A DNA stretch of 38,730 nucleotides from an uncultured Phycisphaerales bacterium (lineage in GTDB: Bacteria > Planctomycetota > Phycisphaerae > Tepidisphaerales > Tepidisphaeraceae): assembly GCA_903871935.1 (NCBI GenBank), contig CAIQIQ010000097.1, forward strand, positions 1-38,730. The letters run 5' to 3'. The stretch's first letter is position 1, and the number at the start of each line of letters is the position of its first letter. A program made the translations under genes and the position numbers. This document shows, piece by piece, positions 8,128 through 16,289 of this stretch. The notes under the pieces are model-generated. The model was not told the origin of the DNA and did no database searches. It was given only the letters and a program-made list of their open reading frames with translations.

Positions 8128-10086
8128 TCACATCACATGTGCCTCATCCGGATGCAGCGTCTCGATCACATCCTTGCGTATATCCAGCATGCTGTCGAAC
8201 CAGGCCGTATCGACACCTTTGTCCCCCTGGAGCACATCGGCCAACCCGTTGAAGGCAACCAGCATGTCATCCCCATCACCACCCGCCAGGCGGTTCCGGC
8301 CGGCGCCGCCGTCCAGCGTGTCGTTGCCGCCACCACCGTAAAGGCGATCATCGCCCTCCTCGCCGTAGAGTTCGTCATCGGCAGCGCCGCCATAGAGTGT
8401 ATCGTTGCCAGCGCCGCCGTAGATGGTGGCCGCGCCGACGCCCGCACCGATGCGGATCAAATCGTTCCCCTCACCGGCACTGATCAGGATGCCATGCACC
8501 GAAGCGGCATCGAACGCGTCGCTCCAACCGGCCATCTTGACAGAGATGCGGCCGCGAATGAGTGCAACCGAAATGGAGTCTGCGCGATCCGAGCCAACCA
8601 CATTCAGCGTGCCATCGCCGCTCAAATTCACCTGATACGCACTGACCTTCTTCACCGCCGATACCGAACCGCCGAAGAAATCGTCGGCCACATACACCGC
8701 GCGCAGGCTATGCCCTCCCGTCGCCGCAAGCGTGCCTGTCCACATTGCTTTGGAACTTATTACGTCTACCGTATCGAGGATCGTCGCGCCGTCATAGAAC
8801 GTGACCGTCCCCTGCGGCGTCTGCTGAGAGGCGTTCTTCTTTGCAATGGTGGCAGTGAGCGTGACCGCCTGCGACACTTCGACCATGGATGTCGAAGCAG
8901 AGAGTCTCAGTGTCGTCGGCGTACTGGCGGGCACCTTGGTTGGTCGGTACTTGCTCACCACAGGCGCGGCCGCCCGTATCGCACGAGCCGCATTGGCATA
9001 GCCAGCTACGCCCGTCGGCACGCCGTCATAGAGCACGTCCGGATTGGAGTAGTACGGGATGGTGGTCTGCGTCCCCGTTATATTCGGATCATCGTACGCC
9101 ATCAAATCGTGATACGGCTCGCCGTTGACCGTAAAGCGGTAACCATAAGAATCACCATACAGTCCACCCGAGCCCCCAGCTCCGCCCGCGGCCGTTTCAT
9201 GGTCGTGAGCCGCTCCAAGAATGTGTCCAATCTCATGGGCGAACGCATACACCGGCGCGGTGCTGTTGTCCTGCCGCACCGTCATACATGCCAAAGATGG
9301 ATTCATCGGGTCCGTCAGTGATTGCATCATATATGCCAGTCCACCCAAATCGCCATCGAGCTGCGCTTCCTGCCAGAGACACATCACATCGGCGCCATAC
9401 TTGCTCCGCAGCGCGGGCACCGCATCCATGTAACCATCGCCCGGATCGGCCAGACGCTGCAGATCCGTCGACATATTGCCGGTCTCGACATAGTCAGTCT
9501 TCGCTGCATACACCAGTTCGGCGCTGGCAGGAATCTGGCTGTTGATGAATGCGTCGTTTACCTCGGCAATCGCCGCGTAGATCCAGCTGGTGATGTCGAC
9601 ATCGAAAGAGGTCGCCTGGTTCACCGCGCTCTGCGTATAGACCACCAGAATATCGATCACCTGCGGATAGATGACATGGAGCGCCGCTGCATCAGAATCG
9701 GCCGGTGTAAACAAAGCGTCGCCGGAATAGGATGCGGTAACCCAGTGAAACCCGGCCGGCAGCGCGCTGGTGCTGAACTGGGCGATGCCATCGACAATAC
9801 TGGCCGTGCCCAAAGTCACGTCGGGATTGCCATCCCCATCGACATCGTCCGAGAATGTCATCGTGCCAGAGGGCAACGTAGTGGCAGCATCCTGTGTGCC
9901 CACTACAGCCGTAAACGTCGCGGGCTTGCCCACCACAGTCTCAGAACCCGAGACAAGCACGTTCACATTGGATTGCAGAGATGCCGCCAGGAATTGACGT
10001 TGCTCAAGACATTCGACCTGCATCGCCAATGCACATCGCAGGGAACCGGTCATAGCCCCGTATCGCTTCGTCGCCCGCTGCCTCAT
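8128..10086 (-). CDS. Secreted metzincin protease with Ig-like domains and RTX calcium-binding repeats
   Basis: A 652-residue modular extracellular protease. The N-terminus holds VECLEQRQFLAA (24-35), resembling the planctomycetal LEPR-type sorting segment, instead of a normal signal peptide. Residues 43-138 are a bacterial Ig-like domain (Ig_3 type: VVGKPATFTA, SGTMTFSDD, HWVTASYSGD). The catalytic domain begins at VIDILVVYT (143-151), with zinc motif H284-EIG-H288-ILGAA-H294-D and Met-turn LMAY (M329), as in reprolysin-like M12B peptidases. A second Ig-like domain spans 390-485. Residues 538-612 hold about five glycine/aspartate-rich nonapeptides (GGAGNDTLYGG, GEEGDDRLYGG, GGGGNDTLDGG) that fold on binding calcium. 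It starts only six bases after nuoA. ATGs at 10053 and 10023 are alternative starts. Confidence 0.88.
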   Translation of the reverse strand: MRQRATKRYGAMTGSLRCALAMQVECLEQRQFLAASLQSNVNVLVSGSETVVGKPATFTAVVGTQDAATTLPSGTMTFSDDVDGDGNPDVTLGTASIVDGIAQFSTSALPAGFHWVTASYSGDALFTPADSDAAALHVIYPQVIDILVVYTQSAVNQATSFDVDITSWIYAAIAEVNDAFINSQIPASAELVYAAKTDYVETGNMSTDLQRLADPGDGYMDAVPALRSKYGADVMCLWQEAQLDGDLGGLAYMMQSLTDPMNPSLACMTVRQDNSTAPVYAFAHEIGHILGAAHDHETAAGGAGGSGGLYGDSYGYRFTVNGEPYHDLMAYDDPNITGTQTTIPYYSNPDVLYDGVPTGVAGYANAARAIRAAAPVVSKYRPTKVPASTPTTLRLSASTSMVEVSQAVTLTATIAKKNASQQTPQGTVTFYDGATILDTVDVISSKAMWTGTLAATGGHSLRAVYVADDFFGGSVSAVKKVSAYQVNLSGDGTLNVVGSDRADSISVALIRGRISVKMAGWSDAFDAASVHGILISAGEGNDLIRIGAGVGAATIYGGAGNDTLYGGAADDELYGEEGDDRLYGGGGNDTLDGGAGRNRLAGGDGDDMLVAFNGLADVLQGDKGVDTAWFDSMLDIRKDVIETLHPDEAHVM

Positions 10087-10092
10087 AGTCGA

Positions 10093-10485
10093 TCAATCCC
10101 ACTTGAAGACGCCCTTGCCCCATGCGTACAAATACGCCACCAGCAGGATCAGCACGAAGACCAGCATCTCCACCAGCAGCAGCCCCGTCGGATTCAATGG
10201 AAAGATCGTCGCCCAGGGATAGAAGAAGACGATTTCCACATCGAACACCACAAAGATCATCGCCACGATGTAGAACCGGGCGTTGAACCGCCGCCGCGTA
10301 TCCCCCACCGGCACCACGCCGCTTTCGTAGATCGTCGCTTTGGTCGATCCTGACCGGCCCGGGCCAAGGATGATGCTGGCGACCACGGTCCCCACCGCAA
10401 AGAGCAGTCCAATCACGATCAATAGCACCACCGGCGCCCAGGCCGACAGCGGCTGCATCACAGTAGCAAGGTTCATCGCGTCCAT
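10093..10485 (-). CDS. nuoA: NADH-quinone oxidoreductase subunit A
   Basis: A 130-residue membrane subunit of respiratory complex I. It has three hydrophobic helices, at about 10-33, 70-90 and 100-122. The conserved NuoA/NdhC features are visible: the first loop IYESGVVPVGDTRRRFNARFY and the second helix FDVEIVFFYPWA, which carries the acidic residues of the family. The open frame extends upstream to a TTG at 10497, but the ATG at 10485 is a more likely start; 10476 is another. No nuoB or other complex I gene lies next to it. Instead a secreted protease follows, so the subunit appears to have been separated from its usual operon, which is not rare in planctomycetes. Confidence 0.92.
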   Translation of the reverse strand: MDAMNLATVMQPLSAWAPVVLLIVIGLLFAVGTVVASIILGPGRSGSTKATIYESGVVPVGDTRRRFNARFYIVAMIFVVFDVEIVFFYPWATIFPLNPTGLLLVEMLVFVLILLVAYLYAWGKGVFKWD

Positions 10486-10581
10486 GTCTGACCGCAATTA
10501 AAGTCCGACACCGACTGATTTGCAACCCACGGCATCTTGCGGGCTTCATCCTTGCGCCTTGTTCCTTTACTATTACCTCCC

Positions 10582-11400
10582 ATGGGAATCATTCCCTCCC
10601 GCAACCCCTGGCAGCGCCGCACCATCCCGGTGCAGGAAGACCTTCCCTGCGTCTACTGCGGCTACAACCTTCGCGGACTTGCACTCTCGGGCAAATGCCC
10701 GGAGTGCGGCGGCTCGAACTGGGATGCCCTGCTCCGCCGCGATATCCCTTCGCTGCGCTCGGCACTCAGCAATGCCGCCCTGTCCTGCCTGACGCTGGCC
10801 GCCTGGCCGCTCATCCTCGCAACGCTGATCGCCCTCCCTCCCGCCTCGCCGGTCACCCCCGCGGCCGGGATCATCCTGTTGTTCATCAATACCATCTGTA
10901 CCGTCATCGGCGGGTGTTTCTGGGTCTGGATGCCGATTGCCCAGTTCCCACCGGCGGACAAGGAACAGGAACGCATCCTGGTCCTCACGGCTCTGACTTT
11001 CATCGGCTCCACGGCTGCCGGAATCTGCACCATTTCTCTTGGCATAGGCATCCCGGCTGCCGGCAGCGTTTCGGTTGCCGCGCACTACGGCCTGGGCATC
11101 GCCTGGGATGTTGTCCTGCTCCTGGCATCCGGCCAACTCATCGTCGTCTTGGGCGTCCCTGCCCGCGTCCTGATGGCGCTGCATGAGAATGCCATCTCCC
11201 GACTCGTACAACTGATTCAGATCCTCTGCATCGTCGTCGGCGTCTTCGCGCTGGGCTCACTGCTCCTGGAGGCAACACCTCACGCCGGCGAACTGCGCAT
11301 GAGTCTGCTGGCAGTGGCCGCCGCGACGGGAGGCCTGATGACCCTCGCCCTTTCCTTCGCCGCCCTGTGCTTCCTTCGCCAAAGTAGCCGCCCCAAGTAA
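10582..11400 (+). CDS. Zinc-ribbon multi-pass membrane protein of unknown function
   Basis: A 272-residue protein. Near the N-terminus it has a four-cysteine zinc ribbon: C-VY-C-GYNLRGL, then C-PE-C-GGSNW (about residues 18-43). This CGYNLRGL...CPECG signature is common at the start of membrane proteins in planctomycetes. After it come about six hydrophobic helices, roughly 70-90, 93-115, 130-160, 165-190, 205-230 and 240-262. The short polar tail ends at the stop just before a palindrome. The ATG at 10582 directly precedes the IIPSRN segment; an upstream in-frame start at 10537 adds a non-conserved stretch. It is divergent from nuoA. The ribbon suggests binding to a protein or nucleic acid partner at the inner membrane, but this is a guess. 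Confidence 0.75.
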   Translation: MGIIPSRNPWQRRTIPVQEDLPCVYCGYNLRGLALSGKCPECGGSNWDALLRRDIPSLRSALSNAALSCLTLAAWPLILATLIALPPASPVTPAAGIILLFINTICTVIGGCFWVWMPIAQFPPADKEQERILVLTALTFIGSTAAGICTISLGIGIPAAGSVSVAAHYGLGIAWDVVLLLASGQLIVVLGVPARVLMALHENAISRLVQLIQILCIVVGVFALGSLLLEATPHAGELRMSLLAVAAATGGLMTLALSFAALCFLRQSSRPK

Positions 11401-11441
11401 AAAGGGGTCGGGAGTCTTTAAAAAAGACTCCCGACCCCTTT
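11401..11441. repeat. Perfect 19-bp palindrome, REP-like element or terminator
   Basis: Left arm aaaggggtcgggagtcttt (11401-11419), loop AAA (11420-11422), then the exact reverse complement (11423-11441). The arm starts directly after the TAA of the zinc-ribbon gene. The 19 paired bases without mismatch exceed what a simple terminator needs, and there is no T tract beyond the stem. The GGGGTCGGGAGTC core resembles dispersed palindromes (REP-like) associated with RAYT transposases in some bacteria; that link is from memory and unverified. It may also end the upstream transcript. Confidence 0.8.
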
Positions 11442-11488
11442 ACGTGCATCTCGCTCCCCAAACGAACAATGGATACACTCGATGCTCT

Positions 11489-12340
11489 ATGACGGTCTGC
11501 AAGACAATCCAGGAATGCCGCGAGGCGCGAGAGAGCCTTGGCAAGATCGCTTTTGTTCCCACCATGGGCGCCCTGCACGCCGGACACGTTTCACTGATGC
11601 AAGTGGCCCGCCAGCGTGCGCCGCGCGTTGCGGTCAGCATCTTCGTGAATCCTACCCAGTTCGGTCCCGGCGAAGACCTTACCCGGTACCCCCGCCCTGT
11701 GGAGCAGGACTTGGCTACGTGTCGCGATGCCGGCGTCGATCTTGTCTTTAGCCCCGATCCGGCTGAGATGTATCCCCTCGGCTCACCCGAGATCGCCATC
11801 GATCTGCCTCAGTTCACCACCGTCCTCGAAGGTCGGCATCGCCCCGGCCATTTCAAAGGCGTCTGCCAGATCGTCGCCAAACTCTTCAATATCGTTCAAC
11901 CCCAAGTCGCCTGCTTCGGACAAAAGGATTACCAGCAGCTTGCCATCATCCAGGCCATGGTCAAAGCCCTTGATTTTCCCATAACCATTATCCCCTCCCC
12001 CACCATCCGCGAACCCGATGGCCTGGCCATGAGCAGTCGTAATCGCTTCCTTGCCCCCGATGAGCGCAAGCGAGCCCTCTCAATTTCTCGCGCCCTCTTC
12101 CTGGCCCGCGATGAAGTTGCCAAGGGCATCCGCCAGACCAACCGTCTGATTGCTCTGATGCAACAGAGGATTCTCGCCCCCGGCCAACTTGGTCACATCC
12201 CTGTCTACATCGACTACGTCGCCGCCGTCGATCCCGCCACCTTCAAACCCAAAGAACACGTTGATGGCCCTATCCTCCTGGCCATCGCCACCCGAGTCGG
12301 CAACACGCGCCTGATAGACAACGTTGTTGTGGAACCGTAG
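11489..12340 (+). CDS. panC: Pantothenate synthetase
   Basis: A 283-residue cytoplasmic enzyme that joins pantoate and beta-alanine using ATP, the last step of vitamin B5 synthesis for coenzyme A. The N-terminal PTMGALHAGH (24-33) is the HIGH-like nucleotide-binding motif of the family. FVNPTQFGPGEDLTRYPR binds pantoate, FGQKDYQQL and the LAMSSRNRFL segment (KMSKS-like) complete the active site. The length matches the usual 280. The ATG at 11489 begins at MTVCKTIQEC; an in-frame start at 11444 overlaps nothing conserved. No panB or panD lies nearby. The glycosyltransferase follows after 48 bases on the same strand. Confidence 0.95.
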   Translation: MTVCKTIQECREARESLGKIAFVPTMGALHAGHVSLMQVARQRAPRVAVSIFVNPTQFGPGEDLTRYPRPVEQDLATCRDAGVDLVFSPDPAEMYPLGSPEIAIDLPQFTTVLEGRHRPGHFKGVCQIVAKLFNIVQPQVACFGQKDYQQLAIIQAMVKALDFPITIIPSPTIREPDGLAMSSRNRFLAPDERKRALSISRALFLARDEVAKGIRQTNRLIALMQQRILAPGQLGHIPVYIDYVAAVDPATFKPKEHVDGPILLAIATRVGNTRLIDNVVVEP

Positions 12341-12388
12341 CGACCTTATTGGCCATTCTCCCCCCTACCGCATTAGGATGCCGCAACT

Positions 12389-13591
12389 ATGTCTGCGTCC
12401 ACGCAAAAGCTTCGCATCATCGTCGGCGGATTAGTCGGGCAATACCCACTGGGCGGGGTCGCGTGGGATTACTTTCACTATGTCCTGGGCCTGCACGAAC
12501 TTGGCCATGATGTCTATTACGACGAGAACACCAACACCTGGCCCTACGATGCCGTGAAGCAGCAGCCATCGGATGATGGATCCGTCAACGCAAAGTTCCT
12601 GGGCGATTTCTTCCGCATTCACGCCCCCGATCTGTCGGACAAGTGGCACTACTGCGTGCTGCTCAAAGACCACTTCGGAATGAGCAAGCAGAAGTTTGAC
12701 GAGATCGCCGCCACCGCCGACATCTACCTGAACGTCTCCGGCGGCTGCATCCTCCCTGAGTCTCTGAATCCCAAGTGCATCAAGGTGTTCATGGACACCG
12801 ACCCCGGCTTCACACAGATCGGACTGCACGGGGCATTAGAGAAGGATGGGCGCGACAAGGGACGGTTCGCCGAAGTCGCCGCATTTGACCGCCACCTGAC
12901 CTACGCCGAGAACATCTGGGCAGATGATTGCCGGCTGCCGCGTTTTGACTTCAAGTGGATTACCACGCGGCCGATCGTCACGCTGCCTCACTGGGATTTC
13001 GCCCGCCGGCAATCGCCCAAAGAAACCGTCATGACCACCGTCATGACTCTGAACTTCACCAAGGAGATGCGCAAATACACCTATCAAGGGGTGGACTACT
13101 TCGACAAGCGGGCGGAGTTCGAGAAGTTCATCGACCTGCCCGGTCGTTCGCCCCTCCCACTGCGACTGGCGATGGGCTCCAACAGCGGCATCGAGCCGAT
13201 CACCTCGCGCAAGTGGCAGGTGGTCCCGGCCTATGATGTCAGTCAGACCCCCGAGGCCTATCAGCACTTCATCGCCGACAGCTTGGGCGAATGGTCGATC
13301 GCCAAGAACTTTTATGTGGCCACGCGCAGCGGCTGGTTCTCCTGCCGCACCTGCTGCTATCTCGCCGCCGGCCGCCCGGCCGTGGTGCAGGACACCGCCT
13401 GGAGCCGCTATGTTCCCGCCGGCCGGGGGCTGTTTGCCTTCAACACCGCCGACCAGGCGATTGCCGGCCTGGAAGCGATCGCCCGCGACCCCGAAGGTCA
13501 GCGCCAGGCCGCCTTCGAAGTTGCCCGTGAGTACCTGGCACCCGACAGAGTCCTGCCGGGAATGCTAGACCACATCATGGCCGGCCAGTAA
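12389..13591 (+). CDS. Glycosyltransferase-like protein (GT-B, family 4-like)
   Basis: A 400-residue protein with no signal peptide. The N-terminal part IIVGGLVGQYPLGGVAWDYF resembles the glycine-rich start of GT-B glycosyltransferases, and the following LHELGHDVYY suits the first Rossmann unit. The C-terminal segment W-F-S-C-R-T-C-C-Y-L-A-A-G-R-P-A-V-V-Q-D-T, then PAGRGLFAFNTADQAIAGLEAI, is typical of the donor-binding half of family 4-like enzymes; the usual E-x7-E motif is not obvious. It could make a surface glycan or glycolipid. HEL-GH at the start is not read as a protease motif here. It is convergent with the glycosidase and the two 3' ends overlap by 17 bases. Confidence 0.65.
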   Translation: MSASTQKLRIIVGGLVGQYPLGGVAWDYFHYVLGLHELGHDVYYDENTNTWPYDAVKQQPSDDGSVNAKFLGDFFRIHAPDLSDKWHYCVLLKDHFGMSKQKFDEIAATADIYLNVSGGCILPESLNPKCIKVFMDTDPGFTQIGLHGALEKDGRDKGRFAEVAAFDRHLTYAENIWADDCRLPRFDFKWITTRPIVTLPHWDFARRQSPKETVMTTVMTLNFTKEMRKYTYQGVDYFDKRAEFEKFIDLPGRSPLPLRLAMGSNSGIEPITSRKWQVVPAYDVSQTPEAYQHFIADSLGEWSIAKNFYVATRSGWFSCRTCCYLAAGRPAVVQDTAWSRYVPAGRGLFAFNTADQAIAGLEAIARDPEGQRQAAFEVAREYLAPDRVLPGMLDHIMAGQ

Positions 13592-16286
13592 TCTCGGCCA
13601 GAAGCTTGGCCGCCTGACCTGACGGCGCGATGAGATAAACCGGCGACGTGGAGAGTTGCGCCGGCGCGGTCGCGAGCTTTCGGCCGACGACATCCACCCA
13701 TGCCAGCTCACTCTTGGGCGGGAGCTTCGCTGGCGTTTCGCGGGTAGACCAGACGGCAACGATGCTCTGTTTGCCCGTCTCAAACGCAGCGCACCATCCA
13801 TCATCGCCAATTCGGTCGCTGCCGGCCGACCGCGGCGAAGCACCCAGCACGCTGGTCAGCATCGCGAGTGCAGGATACAGCTTCCGCGGCGCCCCGCCGT
13901 AGTCGAAGATTGCGCACTCCAGGTCGGCCGCGTTCACCTGGCCGCTGGCGCCGGAATGGATGAAGATGCGCTCGACGCCATGCGAGAGCATGATCAGGAA
14001 GTAGCGCACCGTGTAGTCGGCACACTGTCGCTCATCAGCCAACAGGCGATTCTCAGCCCACGACGATGGAACCGGTACAAACGGCTCCCGCGGCAGGCGG
14101 TCCGTGCCGTAGTAGGAGAACTCCGTGATCCAGATCGGCTTTCGGCCGCCGCGGCCATCCATCATTGCCAGCAGTTCATCCATGTCGGCCGCGAACGCTT
14201 CGGGCGCCCGAAGGCCCGGGTACATATGCACGTTCAGGATATCGATCTGCTGCAGGATTCCGGCGTCGATCAGTTCGCGTGTCATCTGCCGCGGGCCACC
14301 GGCCAGGCCACCGATGACGCGGCACTTGGGGTCGGCCCCCTTCATCGCCTTGGAGGCGACCGTCAACAGATTCACATAGTCGGCGGGACCGTACTTGCGC
14401 CCGCCGTACTTGTTGGCGCTGTCGGCCGGGAGCGCATAATCGGTATGGATCGGCTCGTTGAGGAATTCCCAGACGTTAATGCGATCCTTGTAACGCCCCA
14501 CCGCAGCCGCGATGAAGTCCGCCAGTTGCTTCGCCTCACGAGGTGCCCAGGCCTGGCGCAGCCGCACGCCGGGATAACCGCTGCTGGCGAGGTTGGCCGG
14601 CGCCTCGCTGTTCCACTCCGCCGACGGGAACGGCGGCAGCAACGGCAAAACACGTTCGTTCTGCTTCAGCACGCGGCCAATCTGCTGATCGCTGACATCC
14701 CAGTGCCATTCGCCAGGCTTGGGCTCGATATGCTGCCACTTGAGCGACCAATCGCGATACCAGCTCACACCCGCACCATCCGCCAGCCCGATCAGTTCAC
14801 CGGCCGCAAAGGCATGATTGATCCCGCAGACCGTGTCACGAAGTTCGCGCTTGGGCACTATCGCCAGACGCACATGCGCCGGGCCATCTACACCGGCCGC
14901 GCTGGCGGTGATCTCGTAGTATCCGCGCCAGTCGGCCGGAATCGTCACGCGCCCTACGACCGTCGTCTTCGGCGACGCCGCAAGCTTCAGTCCCGGCAGT
15001 TGCAGCGTCTGGCCGTAAAAATCCTTCGCGTCGAGTTGGACCACGACCTCGCTCACCGCATCGAGTGAGTTGGTTATATGGACAAGAACTTCGGCCGAAT
15101 CGCCCACGTAGGTGATCCCTCCCGACGTTGGAGTTGTCAGTGCCAACTCCACTGGAGTATGAGCAACATACGCTGTCGCCGCTTCGGCCTGCTCAAGCTG
15201 CACGCTATCCACATCGACGTGGCAGGAGCGTTGCTCCGCCAGATCCGGCCCAATCGTGACATAGGCATAGCGCGCCTGCGGCCGGAACGTGAACCCATAC
15301 TGCGACCAGGCGGCCGTGAGATTCACCTTCCTGCGCTGCTGCCGAAGCGATCCGGTCGGGTCCTGCTCGGAAATGCCGACAATGGCAGGCACGCCAGCCT
15401 CACTTGCGCGCAGTTGGCAGGACAGCGTGTACGGTTTGCCTGGCTCAACGGCAATCCAGCCGAGATTCGCCGCAAGCGGCGAGAGTTCTTGCCTGAAGAT
15501 GGGCTGGTAATAATCGAAAGCCAACTCAGGCGCCATGCCTGGACCCAGCGCGATGCGCAGGAACGAACTACCATCGGCTGCCCCACCTTGCTCGATGGTA
15601 CCATGCAGGGACGCGAGATTGCCCCAACCGGTGTTCGCGCCCACCGATGACCAGCCAGCGGACCCATTCTCAAATGACCCATTGCAAACCAGGTTCCGCG
15701 ATATTCCGGCAGGAGTGGTATTAGTGAACCTGGCAGCCTGTGCAGTATGCGCACTCACGCGCAGGTCGCGCAATTCGAGCATCCCCGGCTCCGTAAACCA
15801 GACCTGCAGGCGGTTGTTATCGGCCGTGTCCTGCGTCGCCTTGAACACCTTGCGGCATGGAGTCCACCGGTCGCTTACCGCAATCTCAGCGGTCAGGCCG
15901 CACTCGCTCCAGTCCCTGGTGTTTCGGATCGCCACCGAAACCACGCCACCACGGATGCCCGATGCTCGAATCTGGGCGGAGAACTCGTATGTGCGCCCTT
16001 TTTGCAGGGGCACGTTAGCCTGGGCCAGCATCGCATGCGATGAAGGTGTCCGCGGATCGCAGCGCGCACAGGCGAGCCTCAAGTACGGCCCATCCGCATC
16101 TTGTACGACCGATAGCTGCTGGGTCACCGTGGCGGGATCACCCGAAGTTGTCCAGGATTCAGGCGTGCCATTCGCCGCCACGGCGAAGTTGGCATTCCTG
16201 AGCAGATTGGGCGCATCATCGCCCAACGCCATGGCCGCACCGCATACGATTGCCAGCATCACCGCCAGGAAACTCGATGTGCGCAT
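13575..16286 (-). CDS. Large secreted glycoside hydrolase with two carbohydrate-binding domains (clan GH-A-like)
   Basis: A 903-residue exported protein. Residues 1-23 form a signal peptide (cleavage near ALG-DD). Residues 25-180 and 197-368 are two CBM4/9-like beta-sandwich domains, each opening with NLLRNANF or NLVCNGSFENG and closing with a line such as CHVDVDSVQLEQ. Residues 380-478 form an Ig-like linker. The catalytic barrel spans about 485-790: HIEPKPGEWHWD, then the acid/base in WEFLNEP (E611), and a candidate nucleophile E722 in PIWITEFSYYG. This arrangement fits clan GH-A (GH39/GH42/GH5-like). The tail is a beta-sandwich. It starts three bases after the ppx stop, so it belongs to the same operon as polyphosphate genes. 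The substrate is unknown. Confidence 0.8.
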   Translation of the reverse strand: MRTSSFLAVMLAIVCGAAMALGDDAPNLLRNANFAVAANGTPESWTTSGDPATVTQQLSVVQDADGPYLRLACARCDPRTPSSHAMLAQANVPLQKGRTYEFSAQIRASGIRGGVVSVAIRNTRDWSECGLTAEIAVSDRWTPCRKVFKATQDTADNNRLQVWFTEPGMLELRDLRVSAHTAQAARFTNTTPAGISRNLVCNGSFENGSAGWSSVGANTGWGNLASLHGTIEQGGAADGSSFLRIALGPGMAPELAFDYYQPIFRQELSPLAANLGWIAVEPGKPYTLSCQLRASEAGVPAIVGISEQDPTGSLRQQRRKVNLTAAWSQYGFTFRPQARYAYVTIGPDLAEQRSCHVDVDSVQLEQAEAATAYVAHTPVELALTTPTSGGITYVGDSAEVLVHITNSLDAVSEVVVQLDAKDFYGQTLQLPGLKLAASPKTTVVGRVTIPADWRGYYEITASAAGVDGPAHVRLAIVPKRELRDTVCGINHAFAAGELIGLADGAGVSWYRDWSLKWQHIEPKPGEWHWDVSDQQIGRVLKQNERVLPLLPPFPSAEWNSEAPANLASSGYPGVRLRQAWAPREAKQLADFIAAAVGRYKDRINVWEFLNEPIHTDYALPADSANKYGGRKYGPADYVNLLTVASKAMKGADPKCRVIGGLAGGPRQMTRELIDAGILQQIDILNVHMYPGLRAPEAFAADMDELLAMMDGRGGRKPIWITEFSYYGTDRLPREPFVPVPSSWAENRLLADERQCADYTVRYFLIMLSHGVERIFIHSGASGQVNAADLECAIFDYGGAPRKLYPALAMLTSVLGASPRSAGSDRIGDDGWCAAFETGKQSIVAVWSTRETPAKLPPKSELAWVDVVGRKLATAPAQLSTSPVYLIAPSGQAAKLLAEITGRP

Positions 16287-16289
16287 AGA

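Noticed and set aside
5962..9321. A 1119-codon open frame on the plus strand
   Set aside because: It lies opposite the ABC exporter and the metzincin, which have clear motifs. Its product is rich in Arg, His and Gln without family resemblance, as expected for an antisense shadow in GC-rich DNA.
12389..12520. LHELGH in the glycosyltransferase as a possible HExxH zinc site
   Set aside because: HELGH here lies in the first Rossmann unit of a GT-B protein, where GH followed by a hydrophobic strand is normal; no third ligand or protease context.
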